DNA of 64,000 nt from NCBI GenBank assembly GCA_037102815.1, contig BTPP01000001.1, positions 3,931,001 to 3,995,000 of the forward strand, given 5' to 3'. The notes beneath the pieces are model-generated. The model saw nothing but the letters and a program-made list of their open reading frames with translations, was not told the DNA's origin and searched no databases. The position numbers and the translations under genes are program-made. This document shows, in pieces, positions 1-13,105 of this stretch. This DNA comes from Neurospora intermedia. Taxonomy: Eukaryota; Ascomycota; Sordariomycetes; Sordariales; Sordariaceae. Each line of letters begins with the position of its first letter. Within the stretch, counting starts at the first letter, position 1.

Positions 1-783
1 CGAGAAGGAGACCGAGATGGACGCAAAGGGTTCTGATATAGGTACCGGCCTCGCAAGAAACCCAGAAGACACCGAGATGACGGTCATTGTCGAACTCGAT
101 GAGCTTGGACTCGTAAATGGAGCGGATACGAAGCTGGCGCTTGACGGCAGAGATCAAAGGAGGTCTCTGGAAGAGGGCACCGGTGAGGGTCTCCAGGGCC
201 GAGGCAAAAGCAGCCTCGCCGCCGGGGACGCTGTCGTGGAAGCGGATAACGCAAACGTACTCCTTACCAGCACCCTGCTGGGCCTTGACGAGTCTGGTGG
301 CACGGTCGACGCAGACAATCAAGCAGCCGGTGACCTTGGGATCGAGAGTACCGGAGTGGCCAGTCTTCTCAACACTGTGGAGGAATTGCAATCAGCATAA
401 GCCCTATACCGAGCATTGAGACTTGTTCTTTTTTTTCTTGTGTGGGATACATACCGGAGCATGCGCTTGATCCAGGCGACGACTTCGTGGGAGGAGGGGT
501 TGGAAGGCTTGTCCTGGTAGGGGTTAGTACACGCTCAGATTACAAAAGAATGGTATTGAAGGATCAATGTCGTAAGGGCAAGGCTTACCAAGTTGATGAC
601 ACCGGAAGACACGTAGGACTTGATGTCGCGCTTGGAGGGCGACGAGCCGGCGGGGATGGGAGTGAAGTGACCGGTGCGGACGAGGAGGTTGCTGTAGTTC
701 TTCAGGAGAAGAGGCCACTCGCTGGTGTCGACCGCGGGCTCGGTAGCCTGGGGCTTGATAACATGTTCTGTCTCGGCACCCAT
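1..783 (-). CDS. CBF5: Cbf5/dyskerin, H/ACA snoRNP pseudouridine synthase (5' part, cut by window start)
   Basis: Catalytic subunit of the box H/ACA snoRNP in the nucleolus, which isomerises uridine to pseudouridine in rRNA. Spliced model on the minus strand: exon 1 783-589, intron 588-514 (GTAAGC...CAG), exon 2 513-455, intron 454-375 (GTATGT...CACAG), exon 3 from 374 past the window edge. The joined reading contains the family motif [11 protein letters not shown], with the catalytic Asp, just after the second junction, and then the CLIV-D-ATRLVK-QQ stretch. The start is the ATG at 783, with A at -3 and the frame MGAETEH, because the in-frame residues upstream do not look like Cbf5. Only roughly the first 190 residues are present; the PUA domain and basic tail lie outside. 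What is seen (motif order and phase-consistent junctions) fits the family very well. Confidence 0.95.
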
Positions 784-1768
784 TTTGACTGTTTTGCGAT
801 TGAATACTCTGACTTGGTGTTGATGATTGATGATTGGGAATCGATGATCTTTTCGTGTGATCAACGTCCGCGAACCGGTGGAAGAGATGACTTCGGTCGC
901 AGGTTGTTTGGTTTCACGAAGAAAATTGGAAGAGACGAGAGGAAGAGTCGGTAGCGAGGCACGTCTCGGAGTGGGCACGTCGAGGATTCAAGATCAAGAC
1001 CGTTTGACCTTGCGATCACTTTTTTCCACTTTCTGCCGGAAAAAAAAAGGCGGCGGAGCTTTTGCGTTGATCCAAGCTCTGAATTTTTTCCTCAGCCTTT
1101 TGCCTTTTGAGCCAATGTGGGGTCTTCGTCCGGTGCCCCAATGCAGCCTCGCCGCGCTAAACCCGTTCAGTGTGGGGTTTCAATGGGGCCTGCCGTGCCT
1201 GCCCAGCGGGGTTGACGACAAACCGTCTCACAATTGCTCTGTGTTCCGCCAATTGGCAACAATCGGTCCCTGAAACTTTCAATTGGGAGTGCCCATTCAT
1301 GCCGCATTGACTCTTCAGGTTGTTTGCTCCTTCCATCGCGACCTGTTCTGATACTTCAGTTGGAACGCATTTAGCATTGTGATATATTTCGTGGCAAAGT
1401 ATCTGCTTACACTTGTCTAGATAACCAAGTTCAACAGTCACATCATTTCTGGCTGTTTGCTTATGTGAATTTCAAGCGGCAGGCCAGACAGCACTCGACA
1501 AATCTGTTCCTTTGATTTTCATTGATGCGGACACTCAGGTCGACTACAGTGGTGAAGCAATCCTGGCTTGCACTTGTACTTCTAGGGCCTTCAAATCAGC
1601 CCATGAAGAGCATCTGTGACGTCGGTGCGTAAATAGGCTACCCGTAGCCCAATCATCGGTTTCTTCCCACCCAAACTCCATCCGAACTCCAGGGTATTTG
1701 TACTAGTCCCAACCGTAGACCTCGCCAACAAAAGAAACGAACATTACCCGTTTGGGTGGTGGTGAGTG
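784..1768. other. intergenic, upstream of CBF5 and downstream of the next minus-strand gene
   Basis: About 1 kb with no supportable gene. The first part must hold the CBF5 promoter and 5' UTR; a short A-tract lies near 1040. Open frames here are short and overlap on both strands with no recognisable content. Confidence 0.5.
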
Positions 1769-3510
1769 TTATGATACATGTCCCCTGGTTACTCCTACCT
1801 CCGTCCATCCGTTCTCCTGTTGCCTCTGTTGCAGGTGTTGCTGGAAGGATTGTTGTTGCATGACTCCTAGGCCGGTTTCCGCCCCCTGAGCACTTTTTGC
1901 TGACCCGTTCGAGCCCGGCCTGGATCCATGAGCTCTTCCGTAGCCCGGGTGATGCAGGACCGGTGCCTGAGGCTGAGCCGGCATTTGGTAGTACCCTCCT
2001 GCGCCATCGCCACCAGCGTTGCCGGTGTTGTTGTTGATATTGTAGGGACTCTCCACCTCGTGCATCTCGTACATCTCATCTCGCCCCTTGCCCTTCCCGT
2101 TACTCTCGTATCCTAGGTTGGAGTTTGACGGCTTGGATCGCAAACTGGCGTCTTCACCACCCAGCGCAATGCCAACTGCAATCTCCCGCTGCCGCTGCTC
2201 ATGTTGGCTTTGCAAGTGTGCCATCATGCTCTGCTGCGTGATGGGGCTGGGCCACTGAGAAAAGGGTGGAGGTGGCGGAGACGCTCCGTTTGCGACCGAA
2301 GAGCCAGCGGGCGATAATCGCTCTTCGATCTGGCCCAACCGCTGGTGCGTGCCCGGCCACTGCATACCTGATGCTGGCAGTCCGTCTGTTACGCTGACGG
2401 GACTGTTGTACTGGCTCGAGTATGGGCTGAAATACCGCGGCAGGGCCGGTCCGTCCGTATGTGCGCTGATGGGACTCTCGTCCCACCCCCTGAGCGGCCT
2501 CTGGCTGAGAGGTGTCTCGGAAATCTCCCCGCCGCCGCTGCCGCCATGACCGGCATGTCTCGTCTTGGGATGAGGCCATCCCTGTCCGGCATTGCGACTT
2601 TGGAGTTCACGCAAAAAGCGGCGCCTTCGCCGTTTTCCGTTGCAAACAATGACAAAGCCCAAAATGGCCAGGATGAGAGCAAGCCCACCGAAGGCTATGC
2701 CGACACGCGCGCCCAAAGATATCGGGCCATAGTCCGGCAGGGGGAGGCCTTTTGGCTCTGGCTCGGTGATGGTGACATTGTTGAACTCGTTGGCAAAGGG
2801 ATCGCCGCGGAAGGATATGGTTGAGCCTACCTCGGGCCTTTGGGTGCAGGATGCGTTCAACAGAGTGACGTAGTTCACCAAATAATTCCCTCCCACGTCG
2901 TAATTTGCCAGACAATGATTGCACTGAGTAACAGCCTGGTCATCCCAATCATCACAGTAGCTAAACGCGCCGGTAGTGGTGGTCATATTCTGCCATAACA
3001 CCGAGTCCTTGAGAGGCTCACATGCCTTACTTTAAATAGAGAAAAGCTGTCAGTTGCTAGAAATGTAGGATGGACAAGAGCGAGCCTACCTGGTAATGCA
3101 AGGGTTATTTCCAGCCTCTGGATGGGGATTATGTGGCTGACCCCACAGACAATAAGCAAGATTATATCGGAGGTTATCTAAGAGAAGGTTGAATGTCAGT
3201 CTTGGCTTGAATGCGTTTTTAGTCGAAGCAACAACTCACATAGGAATGACTTGACATCTGTCTCGTTCCCTTGACTGTATTCACTCGTCATCTGGCATTG
3301 CATACACGCCTTGTACACGGTTCCTGCGTTCGTCATGTCATATTCGTCCTGTGTGCACACAGTTTCATCCCCGGCCGTTGCTCCTAGAGTGTTGCCGCAA
3401 TATTGAGCGCATGGTGATCCAGCAGTTGTGAAAATGGCCGTTGTCAATGGTGCTAATGCCACGGCAGCCGTGACAATGAAGAGTGACGGACGGACATTGC
3501 CGCCCACCAT
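1769..3510 (-). CDS. Single-pass surface protein with Cys-rich ectodomain and long disordered cytoplasmic tail
   Basis: Function unknown. Three exons: 3510-3240, 3177-3090 and 3029-1769; introns 3239-3178 (GTGAGT...TTAG) and 3089-3030 (GTAGGC...AAAG). The lengths 271+88+1261 sum to 1620 nt, giving 539 residues in one frame. Residues 1 to about 25 form a signal peptide. Residues 26 to about 225 are extracellular with about 12 cysteines, including C-x2-C pairs, and several N-x-T/S sites. A transmembrane helix at about 227-249 is followed by a KRRRRR stop-transfer stretch. The remaining about 285 residues are Gly/Pro/Gln/Ser-rich and look disordered. This architecture is common among Pezizomycotina proteins with cysteine-rich ectodomains, some annotated as sensors or 'LPXTG-domain' proteins, but I recognise no named domain. 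A role in surface sensing is inference only. Confidence 0.85.
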
Positions 3511-6500
3511 TTTGACCCGTGATCTTTCTTGAGGTCGTCTGTTCGGTTTTCGTCCCTGTATATTTCGTACGTCTCCGTGTCGCCAAAAGCTGGTGGTCGG
3601 TCGCGAGAGTGGGCCTGCTTGACAGTGCTTGTCCGATATCCGGTCCAGTGGTATCGATTTTCCGCGCCACGCTTCCTATCTTCCGTCCTTCCCACTCTGA
3701 CGCCCGAACGTATGATGATATGCTGTGTGCGGAGATTCGGTGTGGGTAGCGGAAAGTGCTGATTTATTGCCACAGAGTTTCCCTGTACGACATGGCTAGT
3801 ATGCTATCATCCGCAGTTGCTGCATAGAAGAGAGTTGACCGGCTTTCTTCGTGTCACGAGCGAGGAAGCAGGAGGCAGGGGATAAAGCGCGGGGTGGGAA
3901 AGGGCCGCCAGTATCAAAGGAAACCAGGTATATAACAGAAGCTTGTTGACGCGAGAAGAAATGATGCTGATCCGGAGACTTCACAGCAGGTACATGTCCC
4001 CTCTTTAGCTGACAGAATCGCGGCTGTTGGTTTCCAACAGGGGACCCAGATAGCCGTGATCAAGACGGGAAGGATGTTGAAAGGCTAGGAAGGTCGTCAG
4101 AGGGCAGGCATTCGTAATTGTGATATGAGAGTTTAAAGGTGCAGGGGGCACAGTGAGATTGAGACAGTCTGGACTCGAGCACCTCTAGCAAAAGCCATTG
4201 GTTGAGGAGTTGGGGTCCGCGTCCAGGGCATATCGAAGATCTTGCCAAACCTTGACCTCAACAGCGGGCAACGGCCCCCGTTCCCGTTCCCCTGAAGGCC
4301 TGGGGTTGGCGGACGCGATGAACGGGACCGAACGGGTTGGGGGGAAAATTGCCGGAACAGGGTCGCTTTTGGCGAGGGAGTGGAGGGGCAGAGACCGAGA
4401 GACAGAACAGAAAAGCTCACTCGACGAGAGCTGATTGGGGTCCAAATTGCCATAACGACCAAACAGGCACCATGAACCATGGGCCATCACGGGGGGTGGT
4501 GAGAAAAGGTCTCTTCACCATTGGACCGAAATCTTCTCTCCTTGGACACGATCACGGCATCATGGAGGCATCGGCACGACTGCCGACATGTCCCCTGAGA
4601 ACCCCGTCCCGTGACGACAAGAGACCATTTTCTTGACTTGTGAAGTGGGGGTGAAATGCATGATTGTTCTGCGCTCTGGATGGAGGCTTGAGAGTTTGGC
4701 ACTCTTTGCGGGCTTGCCAAGGCCGGGAAGCTGTAGCTAAGCGGCACAAAACCCTCTGGCCCCATCACGGCCCATGCATTGCGCAGGAACGTCATTGACC
4801 AATCAGGAAAACGAGATGCGACGCCGGGCGGTGGTTTGCCTGCAAGGGCCCCCGGCGGCCTAAGCACATCGCCGTGAGCAGACAGTGAGCACATCGCTGA
4901 AGCACCGTGAACATTTCGAGCCTTTTCACGCTCGGTTCCTGGCTTCCCTCTCTGTTGCTCCACTTGTCGGGCTCGTCCCGTCCGGCAACAGCGACAATCT
5001 CGTCACATCACTTCATCTCCTCATCTAATTCCCTTTTCTTCTTCTTCATCAACCGACGGCCCCTCCCGATCCGGCAAAGAACTCTATCGCCAGTTTCGAC
5101 CGCCCCCTACCGATCATCATCAGCCGAAGACAGGTGCGAGTGGAAATGGCCCGACGGAACAGGCCACCTCCTGGCTGGTCCTCAGTTGGATGGCCATCAA
5201 GACGTCCGTCGTGATATTCTCAGAGAGGCTGTGGCTGTGAGAAGAAGGCAAAGAGGGCAACTTGGGCAAGCGGCCTCAATGGTTGTTCGTCTTGGGCCAA
5301 CCAACCAAGTTCTTCAGCCGACTCTCTCGCGTTGCACCACATGTTCTCGCTTCCACTGCAACATGTAATCGTTGGTCACACACAGGTGGTCATCATTTCC
5401 GCGACCCCAACCGTTGGATGGCTCTCTTTGTGTGCTGCGCGACATTGATGAGATGCACACCTTCACGACAAGTGTCTCACACCTCATCCCACACACATCC
5501 TACGCCGCCAACCCCCACCCACCATCAAGTGGACAAGACCAGAGCTGAGGCACTGTACGTACATACGTATCTAGCTGGGCTGGCTAAATGTACTGCGCAT
5601 GTATTCGATATGCCGAAGATGATTCCCCTTTCAACGCCATCTTCATCTCTCGATGTTTGCCATTTTTCTCGAAAGCGCAGAAAAGAAATGAACCAAGTCG
5701 TCATAAGCTCCACTATGGACTTTGAACAGCCAGGCCTTAGCCGCCCGCTGGAACCCAGGAAACCTTGCCATGTCACGTCACTTGTTGGACTTGAATGCCG
5801 TTTACAACCAGACATGAACAGACAGTGTGCGTAACGAGGGCGATGCAGTGTGAGGACCTAACCTATCGCATAGTTGATGTGCTGATGCCGCACTGGTGTC
5901 CGGTTGCCGTCCGGTTGACGACGCGCTATTATCTTCGCCTTTCTCTAGCAATCAACAACACTATCCACAGGCCCCATGGGTATCGTTTACCCGGTTAAAG
6001 CCATCATTATCACTCCTTGTTCGATCCATGTTTCGGAGAGGTCTTCGACCCAGGACCGGGCCCAATCAAGGCTATGATGGCGACGTCTCTAAGCACGACA
6101 TATCATCTCGACTACCAACTATGTACTCCTTTGTTGCCACACCTTTGGCGGTTCTCGTTCCATCATCCGGTCCGTCAGCGAATGACTGCCATCGCACGGC
6201 CTCGGCGCGCACACGGTATACGGCACCACAGAAGGACCCAGCAATTTGGTATTGCCGCTGTGCTGCACATTACAGGCTGATAAACTACCACCGTGATATG
6301 GCACTGGGGCCGAAACGGCTGAAGATTCTGCTTTATTGCCATCGACCCTCCGTTATCACGTATTAACCTCGCTGCCTGTTGCTTATTAAACTCTCGAGTC
6401 GGTCCGTTGGGCGAGTTCTTACCACGAGACTAAGAGATTGGGAAATAGTAACTAAACATGGTGAAGGGGGACGTGAAGGAATGTATGCCCGTCCCGGACA

Positions 6501-7606
6501 CTCGCCTAGTATGGATAGGGAGATGTCGTTCAAAGTGCATCTCTCCAGCGACCGTAACCGTTAGGTTCAAGTCAGCTTGTCGCTCACCACTTGACAGCAA
6601 ACGTCCTGCTGCACAGTTCCAATCTGTCATAATCCATCACTACACCCGCTGAGTTTATTGCTGATATCAGCATGCCCCGCTTCAGTCATCTCAACACCCG
6701 GGACCTTGGCCAAAAAGCTTGACGATGCTTGGGTTCGCTACTGTGATACTTGATACTCCTAGCAACACCACGCATGCAAGTCTCCTGCGGGCCATTCACC
6801 TGATTCGACGGGACACTCTTTTGTTGTCCAAGCAATCTAGTGCTTCTTCGGCGTTCTATGCAGGTCGTAGTACCTAGTGTTTTACAACCGTGTCGCTGGT
6901 ATGACAGGAGGGAGTAGTCTCAAGCATGACATGAGCGATATGAATAGCTCTTGGTGACCCTTCGATCCGTTGCCGCTCAGCTTCCCCCCATTACCGCCGC
7001 CCCGGCACACTTGATAGTGAAAGGGAAGTAAAGAGTGCTGGACAGCCTTGGGATAGATTGTGCCCCTGGTATTGAGGTTGATGGGCCGAGCCGCTGGAAG
7101 GTGAGATAATCGTACCGCTTTTCTGGCCCGTCAGAGTGATCTCCGTTCACAGCATACTCAAGACAAGAGCATCAGGAGTCAACATCAGCCCCTCGTCATC
7201 TGTGTCGCGGTCTACCCCTGAAATCCCATCAAAGGAGAGGGTGTCTGCCCAATTTACGATAAAACTGGGATCAAAGAATTGGACTTATTTCCATCCACTG
7301 GCCTCAACAACTGCAACGATACTTGATATTCAATAGTCTGTCATTCTTTCCATCGAGCTCATCAGCTCTCAACAGACAACTAATCGTGTTGCTGTCTTTC
7401 AACAAGGTCATGAGCGAGATCCAGTTGACACCTTCATTCAAATTGCCATACGCCAACGTATCTTCCCTGCTCTCTGCTTGTCGTTTATTCGATGATTCCT
7501 TCAGCTAGACAGCGTATACCTAACGACGTCCTTGCTGTTCCCGAATTTCCCCTCAAGCCATTCCGCCTCCAAACAAACATCCCCCAAACCTCCCAACCTC
7601 TCACTC
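3511..7606. other. 4.1 kb stretch without a recognisable gene
   Basis: Base composition is like the flanking genes, not RIP-like. The open frames here (for example 4907-5368 and 5262-5834 on plus) start and stop without splice continuity and carry no recognisable domain. The pyrimidine-rich tract around 5020-5060, followed by C/A-rich sequence, resembles a fungal promoter or 5' UTR, so a non-coding transcript or lost gene is possible. I cannot support a coding gene. Confidence 0.4.
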
Positions 7607-8092
7607 TCACTCAGTATACTTCCAATACAACCTTTCGAACCTCACACTCTTCAAAAACCAATCCTCTTTCCCCTCTCCATCCTTCTTCCCCTTCACCCAC
7701 CGCTCATGATAATGTCCGCCCCCCGCCCCTTGCCACCCTGTCTCCCCCTCCTTTGGCGCCGCATGGTAAATCACTGCAAAGATAACCTCGTATTCTTCAT
7801 CCTCGCTGATGGCTGTGAACTCTCCCGCCCCCGAAACCAGATGCATCGTCTGCAGGCCTTTGAATTTGTCGGAGAAGTAGGCGGACCAAGACGCCAGAGA
7901 GTCGAAACGCAAGGTGACGGGCCCTGCGGCGGACGGTTCGACGATGGGGGAGGAGGAGAAATAGTCGATGAAGTTGAAGGTACAAGAGGGCAGGATGAGG
8001 GAGGTTAGGAGGGGGAATTGTTGGGTGTCGATGTAGCGGCAGTAGCGGAGTTTTTGGGATTGGATGCGGGATTCTGCTGCTGGGGATGACAT
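7607..8092 (-). CDS. NTF2/SnoaL-like small protein
   Basis: A single-exon gene of 161 residues with the look of the SnoaL-like (NTF2 fold, cone-shaped alpha+beta) family common in fungi. These proteins act as small cyclases, dehydratases or isomerases, or simply bind ligands. Supporting features are an N-terminal helix with the LRYCRYIDTQQF pattern, a central region that ends HLVSGAGEFT, the strand VIFAVIYH, and the typical GGGHYHE-W strand followed by DWFLKSVRFERLYWK near the C terminus. The start is the ATG at 8092, preceded by AAAAA and followed by TCATCC; the open frame extends nine codons further up but contains no other ATG. No neighbouring biosynthetic genes point to a substrate. The family call is fairly secure; the activity is unknown. 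Confidence 0.8.
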   Translation of the reverse strand: MSSPAAESRIQSQKLRYCRYIDTQQFPLLTSLILPSCTFNFIDYFSSSPIVEPSAAGPVTLRFDSLASWSAYFSDKFKGLQTMHLVSGAGEFTAISEDEEYEVIFAVIYHAAPKEGETGWQGAGGGHYHERWVKGKKDGEGKEDWFLKSVRFERLYWKYTE

Positions 8093-9439
8093 TTTTTGGT
8101 TGGTCGTAGATTGGTGCAATGATGATGGTGGGTGATGATGATGGCTTTGGGCTGTTGAAAAAGGACTCTTTTGCCAGTTGATGGATGCGGTGGGTGATGT
8201 GGTTGATGTGGTTGGCTATGTGTGGTGGTGGTGTCGAATGAATGAATGAGATGTGAGACCTCCTCTTTTTGTTTCGTGGATGTCGGTTGGATAGATGGTG
8301 GATGGTGCGACCTGAACGGGATGAAGATACTAGAAGAGATATAAAGATGAAGTTACGAACCACTGAGACTTCTGGCTTTGTATGATTTTATATGACTCGA
8401 TTCAGACAGCTCGTCGACAACGTCCTCGTTGTTTCAATTGTCCTGGCATTAAGACCAATCAGAGATTTCTTCCATCCGAGACCATTTTCCTAATTTAGGT
8501 GCTACGAAACAACTTTATGCCGGTGGTTCTTTTGAAAATTCCGGGAAAGCATAATCATGGTTGACTCGAGTTGAGACCCAGTTTGAGACTGTTATCCCAA
8601 ATGGGAAATATGGCAAGCAAGGAATGTTCGGCAGGATTACCAAACACAGACTGGGTGTGCTGACATGCTGACATACCTATGTACCTCTATCGACCTCATT
8701 GACAATGTTTGCGGACCAGGCCAGTAGAGGTAGTGTTGATCGTCGCCAAAAGAAAGATACGAAGTTCACAACTCCATGACATGACGATACACTGCCATCT
8801 GTACTCTTCGCAGATTTAATGTGTGTACGGCGTTGGAATCGGGGGCTAAAGTTCTTTGCTTTTTCATGGGGACCCAAACCCCGCCTGATTCCAAATTCCC
8901 CCACGGAAGGAACAGGACGATAAGACGCACGTGTGTGGCGGCGCTGACAACGGTTTCATCATCTTCTGTGCCGCTGAATGGCGGGATCTCCCTCGGGAAC
9001 GGGGACTGAGAGGAATGGATAAGGTGTTTCCTGCGGCAACCAAACGAAATGACCTCAAGAAAGAGATACGAGGGAAAGGTAATGTGCGCATTGGTAGAGC
9101 TTGTTTGTGGACAGCATTGCTCTACGCATCGGTCTACATTGCTGGGGTAGATAATAGTGTTCAAGAGAGGGCTGTTGAACGTCATTACAAAGTTGAGACT
9201 GTAGACGATGGGCGAATGGACAGGAGCAAGGCATCATAGTTTGTGATTGATATTACGACAATCATTCGGAAAGAAATCCTTCAGTTACTTCGTATCGGAA
9301 GATAGACTACCTACTCAATGGGTGTAGGTAACACTTCCTCCACCCTTCTTCTCCTCCGCCATCGTAAGCTGCTCGACAACATTCACAGTCGCATCTTCCT
9401 CATCACCATCCCTCATCACATAGACTTCAGCTTCCTCAC

Positions 9440-9835
9440 CCCTACTTTCCATACTCAGTCAGCGTCCCCGCCAACAGCTTCTCATAGAGGTAGCTTCCGG
9501 TGATAACTGGAGCTTGTAAATGTGTGAGAGGTCGAGGGCTGCAGGGTCCCAGGATGGCATTAGCATTCCGTTGAAGATGGCATGGTAGTTCTCGGCTATC
9601 TTCCTCTCGTAGCCGTACCAACCAATGGCATTGTTAGTGAAATGGTGATGGCGTATGTGGAAAACATACCGCCCCGAACGAAGTCCATCATGAAGGCAGC
9701 CACGGTGGGATGGTTCTGATATTTGCCTCGTGGCTCTCTCCACAAGTCATGGACAAGACGTTTCATTGCTCGAGGTTCCTGAGAGTCACGGTATTGAAGT
9801 TCGTCCACTCGATGTCGTCAATAGACGGGCACTTG
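9440..9835 (-). pseudogene. Decayed gene fragment, family not recognised
   Basis: On the minus strand a protein-like reading runs through about 9835-9760 in one frame (DDIEWTNF...LRNLEQ). It moves to a second frame at about 9765-9690 (RLVHDLWREP...MMDFVRG), then meets a plausible intron with GTATGT donor and CACTAAC branch point. It resumes at about 9620-9510 (ENYHAIFNGM...LDLSHIYKLQ), and a further frame change gives a short terminus YLYEKLLAGTLTEYGK before a stop. Amino-acid composition is that of a real protein, but at least two frame changes are needed, so this reads as a relic. I do not recognise the family. Confidence 0.35.
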
Positions 9836-10946
9836 TCTGTAGCCTCATGGGTGTCGATGACTAGGTACAACGATTGACAATGAAGCCACGTAAACTACCG
9901 CTTTCGAGGCTTTATATGAAATCGCTATATAGATGCGTAGCGAACTCCAAAATCGCAACCCAGGGGATCTAGCTTGTAGCTGGCCCATCAGACCCCCATC
10001 ACTCTGATCCAAGCTCCTATCGCACATAGAAAACATGCCGATAATCCTCACATCCCGTCGGTGGTATCCAAGTGATACGATGCAGATGTTCTCTATGCGG
10101 GAGTCCAAGATTGAGTTTGTGGTCGACTTTTGGCAGGACGGCCACTAGTACAGTCCTATGAAAATTGCATTTGAGCGCCAACATTGAAATCTCGAACGTG
10201 AGAGCGAAGGATCTGGTGAAAGAAATACTGTACGGTGCTGCAGTTAGGCAAGTGAGACGGGGTACGGTACCATTTAGGGCGATTCGTAGAGCAACAGAAA
10301 CGGCTTAGCGTGACGTTGGAGTACTTATGGTTGTCCAATCAAGATTGTTTGGTGTATGGTGCAATTGCTACATCTTCATAATATCTTTGTGCCCTGGAGA
10401 TGGCTATTGAAGTGTTACGTTGAGGATAATACGTATGGAAACCCCGTGTCTCGTAATAATTTCCGGTGCCGTAGGCCGGCCGGAACTAGAAGGCACTGTC
10501 AAAGAGCGAACCTCTGTTGAGTTCAGAAAGCAAAGTTTGAAAGACATTCATTTCGCAAGGATGAATTCTCCTTTCCATCAGGAGATGAGATAGGAAACAC
10601 CAGCAACCCTGACGCTCCTGTTTGCTATATCCTGTTCACGAGCAGCTCAAGTCTCAATAGCACTTGTGGGATGCGAGGAATTGAGCGCGAAAAGTCCGGG
10701 TCTCCATATAAGACGAATACCACTTGGCGGACACAGCGTTTGAGATAAGAATCTCAGGAGAAGTACTGAGACCACACTTCCTCGTTATGGGCTTTCCGGA
10801 TGATGCAAAGACATTAAACAGAGAGACTTGCAAATTTCAACAGCTTAATATGATGATAATGGGCTGTTTTCACCAGAATGCAGAGTAATTGAGCTGAGTA
10901 GGTACTCGGTAGGCCTGTCGGTCCATGATCAACCTCATCCTCGTGC

Positions 10947-11155
10947 ATGTCGAATCCATTTGGAGGTATCCAGGCGAAAGTTCACGCCCCCGTTATCGAA
11001 GGCATGCTACCTATGACTTCATGGCTGCCTCGACTTGGTTGGCTCTGTTTAGACTTTCCAGCTCGAATATTTGCAGAAATGTTACACATGCCCGAAATGA
11101 AAAGATTGAGATGGTTGAAATTGTCGAGTGACGTTGAAAGCAACGCCGAAAGGCG
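10947..11155 (+). pseudogene. Possible cytochrome P450 relic
   Basis: A short open stretch reads NPFGGIQA, then a Pro/Leu/Trp-rich segment with LPRLGWLCLDFP, and then an ISG-free RLRWLKL region. This order resembles the segment after helix E in fungal P450s (the F-G region), but the haem-binding FxxGxRxCxG and ExxR motifs are not found nearby. It ends in TAA just before GTGACC. It is either a relic or chance; I list it because the composition is unlike random sequence. Confidence 0.22.
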
Positions 11156-13105
11156 GTAAGTGACCATGCCTAATACGTGTAAGAACTGTGGATCTGGGTG
11201 TCGTTGCTAGTTGACGGTCATCTGGATGGCCGCATGATATGATGACGGCTCGTTGGAGATGGGAAGTTGGTCCTAGCTCGTTGGTAATGTGGGCGGATAG
11301 GATACAAAGGATGTCCAACTCGTGGATGTGTTTGGTCCGTCTTTGACTTTGGAATTGGATGTTGGCGTGAAGGAGTTATTGATAGCTGAATTGGAAGAAA
11401 CGTTGCTGGAGGTTGAAACAAACTGCGAACCGACAGTGTAGGGCAGTTCATTACCGCATTCTAGCCAATCACAGGGCGCATATAAGCCAAGAGCCAGATC
11501 ACGCTTCTAGTGTAGGTACACTACACACTACGGATTGGGCGACACATGGGCATCGAGTCTGGACCTGCATTTGACCATCTCGCATGTCGCTGCCGTCACA
11601 GTCACCTTGCCTTCTCACATCCCTCTCATTTGCTTTCCCTCGCTGCCATCACGAACTGATGTCTAACCCACGAGATGTTGATGAATGAAGCAAGGCCTCC
11701 TCCCCCGGGAACCGCTTGGATCAGTAAGAGCGGGGAAGCTCTAGGTAAACACTTGCATTGACGAGCCGCCGTACAAGTGCCGGGACAGGTAGGTTTCCGT
11801 ACACAGTCTCATATCATGCAGGTGCCCCTGGGAACAGTTGACACAAACGGCTGAGAAAAGCCATATCTTTGCTTGATCCCATTGATTCGGACAATTTCTC
11901 GTTCGTGTTCCTGGTTCGGCGTGGCGCGGTTCGCCATTCACATAGCTGAATGTGACCAGGGCAATCTAGACAAAATTTTGTAAAGGCAGAGTGTGACGGG
12001 GCCCTTGAAGATTTGATCACATTTCCACTTCGTTGCCATGATTCTCGTGATCCGCACTCTCTTCTCGCACAACATTGGCAGTGACCCTCCAGCGCTGACC
12101 CGCTAGCGCAGGCTGCCGAGATCTCTTGCAGGCGGGAAGTCAGGGGCTCGGGACAAAGCCAAGTTACGAGCAGAGGTACCAACCAACCACATCTCGCCGT
12201 GACGGTACCCCGTGGTCTATCTGAAGAAGCCTAACAGACGCAGGCCCCATCGCGCCATCTTAATCATCCCACTCCCTCCGCGGGTGCCCGCCAATGCCTT
12301 CCTTCCATGGCAGACATTGGCAGTCCTAGGAAACCCAATGGCGGCAAGAAGGTAATATGATGGCAAGTCCGCTGGCCATTCACACTTCCAGGTTTGATAA
12401 GTTTTCTCATCGCCCGAAAGAATGCCGTGAAGTACGAACCGTGACACAAGCTCCAGGTACGGGGTGGAAGCGTCCTGCTGTGTTGCATACTTTTCCATGC
12501 GCCCACCGTCTCCATCTTCCACTTGTTCTCTGCTTCCGACTCTTTTCAGTTGCATCGACATCGAAACGAAACAAGAAGAAAGAAAGAGTGCAGTTCGTGC
12601 CTCTTACACCACCACCTGGACGCCCGCATACGTTCTTGGGGAAAAGGGTCCAAAATTATTTTAGCGAAGGTCCAAGACGCCCCCGTGTCACCACACTTTC
12701 CAGCTCAACGAAACGAGAAGGACGTGAGCAAGGGGATTTCAATCCAACGAAGGAAGCAACCAACGCCTCAGCCCTTTACGCCAACTGTGCCGTTTCTACC
12801 GCCCCTTCTCGCCTGTCTTGTCTTTGATCCAGAAGCACAAGGCACAGCTCCGACCGTCTCCGCAAGCCCCCCTCAACGAGATATCTCTTAAATATCTTTC
12901 GTTGTTTCAACATCATTAGCTCTGGAGAATTCCGATCCGTCGGCCTCACAGTCGCCAAGGTCAGCACTAAAGCAGCGTCTACGGCAGTTACGAGACAACG
13001 CTTACTGCGCCAACAACGCGCGCTCGACCACATAATAAGTCAATACCACTGGGGGAAAAAAAATAGGAACATCAACCTACCAATCTATTCTCCATCATCA
13101 TCATC

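Larger units (their letters stand above)
8093..13105. other. 5 kb gene-poor stretch with decayed gene fragments
   Basis: No intact gene is supportable. Two short protein-like remnants are listed separately (about 9440-9835 minus and 10947-11155 plus). The last 500 bp (about 12,550-13,105), with CT-rich and A-rich tracts, should contain the promoter and 5' UTR of the Nta1-like gene. The rest has short overlapping open frames on both strands. Confidence 0.45.

Noticed and set aside
4907-5834. Overlapping plus-strand frames of 153 and 190 codons
   Set aside because: No domain, no splice continuity, unusual composition for a protein; kept only as a possible non-coding transcript.
12357-12891. 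Plus-strand frames of 156 and 122 codons upstream of the Nta1-like gene
   Set aside because: CT-rich and A-rich untranslated-leader-like sequence; no recognisable protein.
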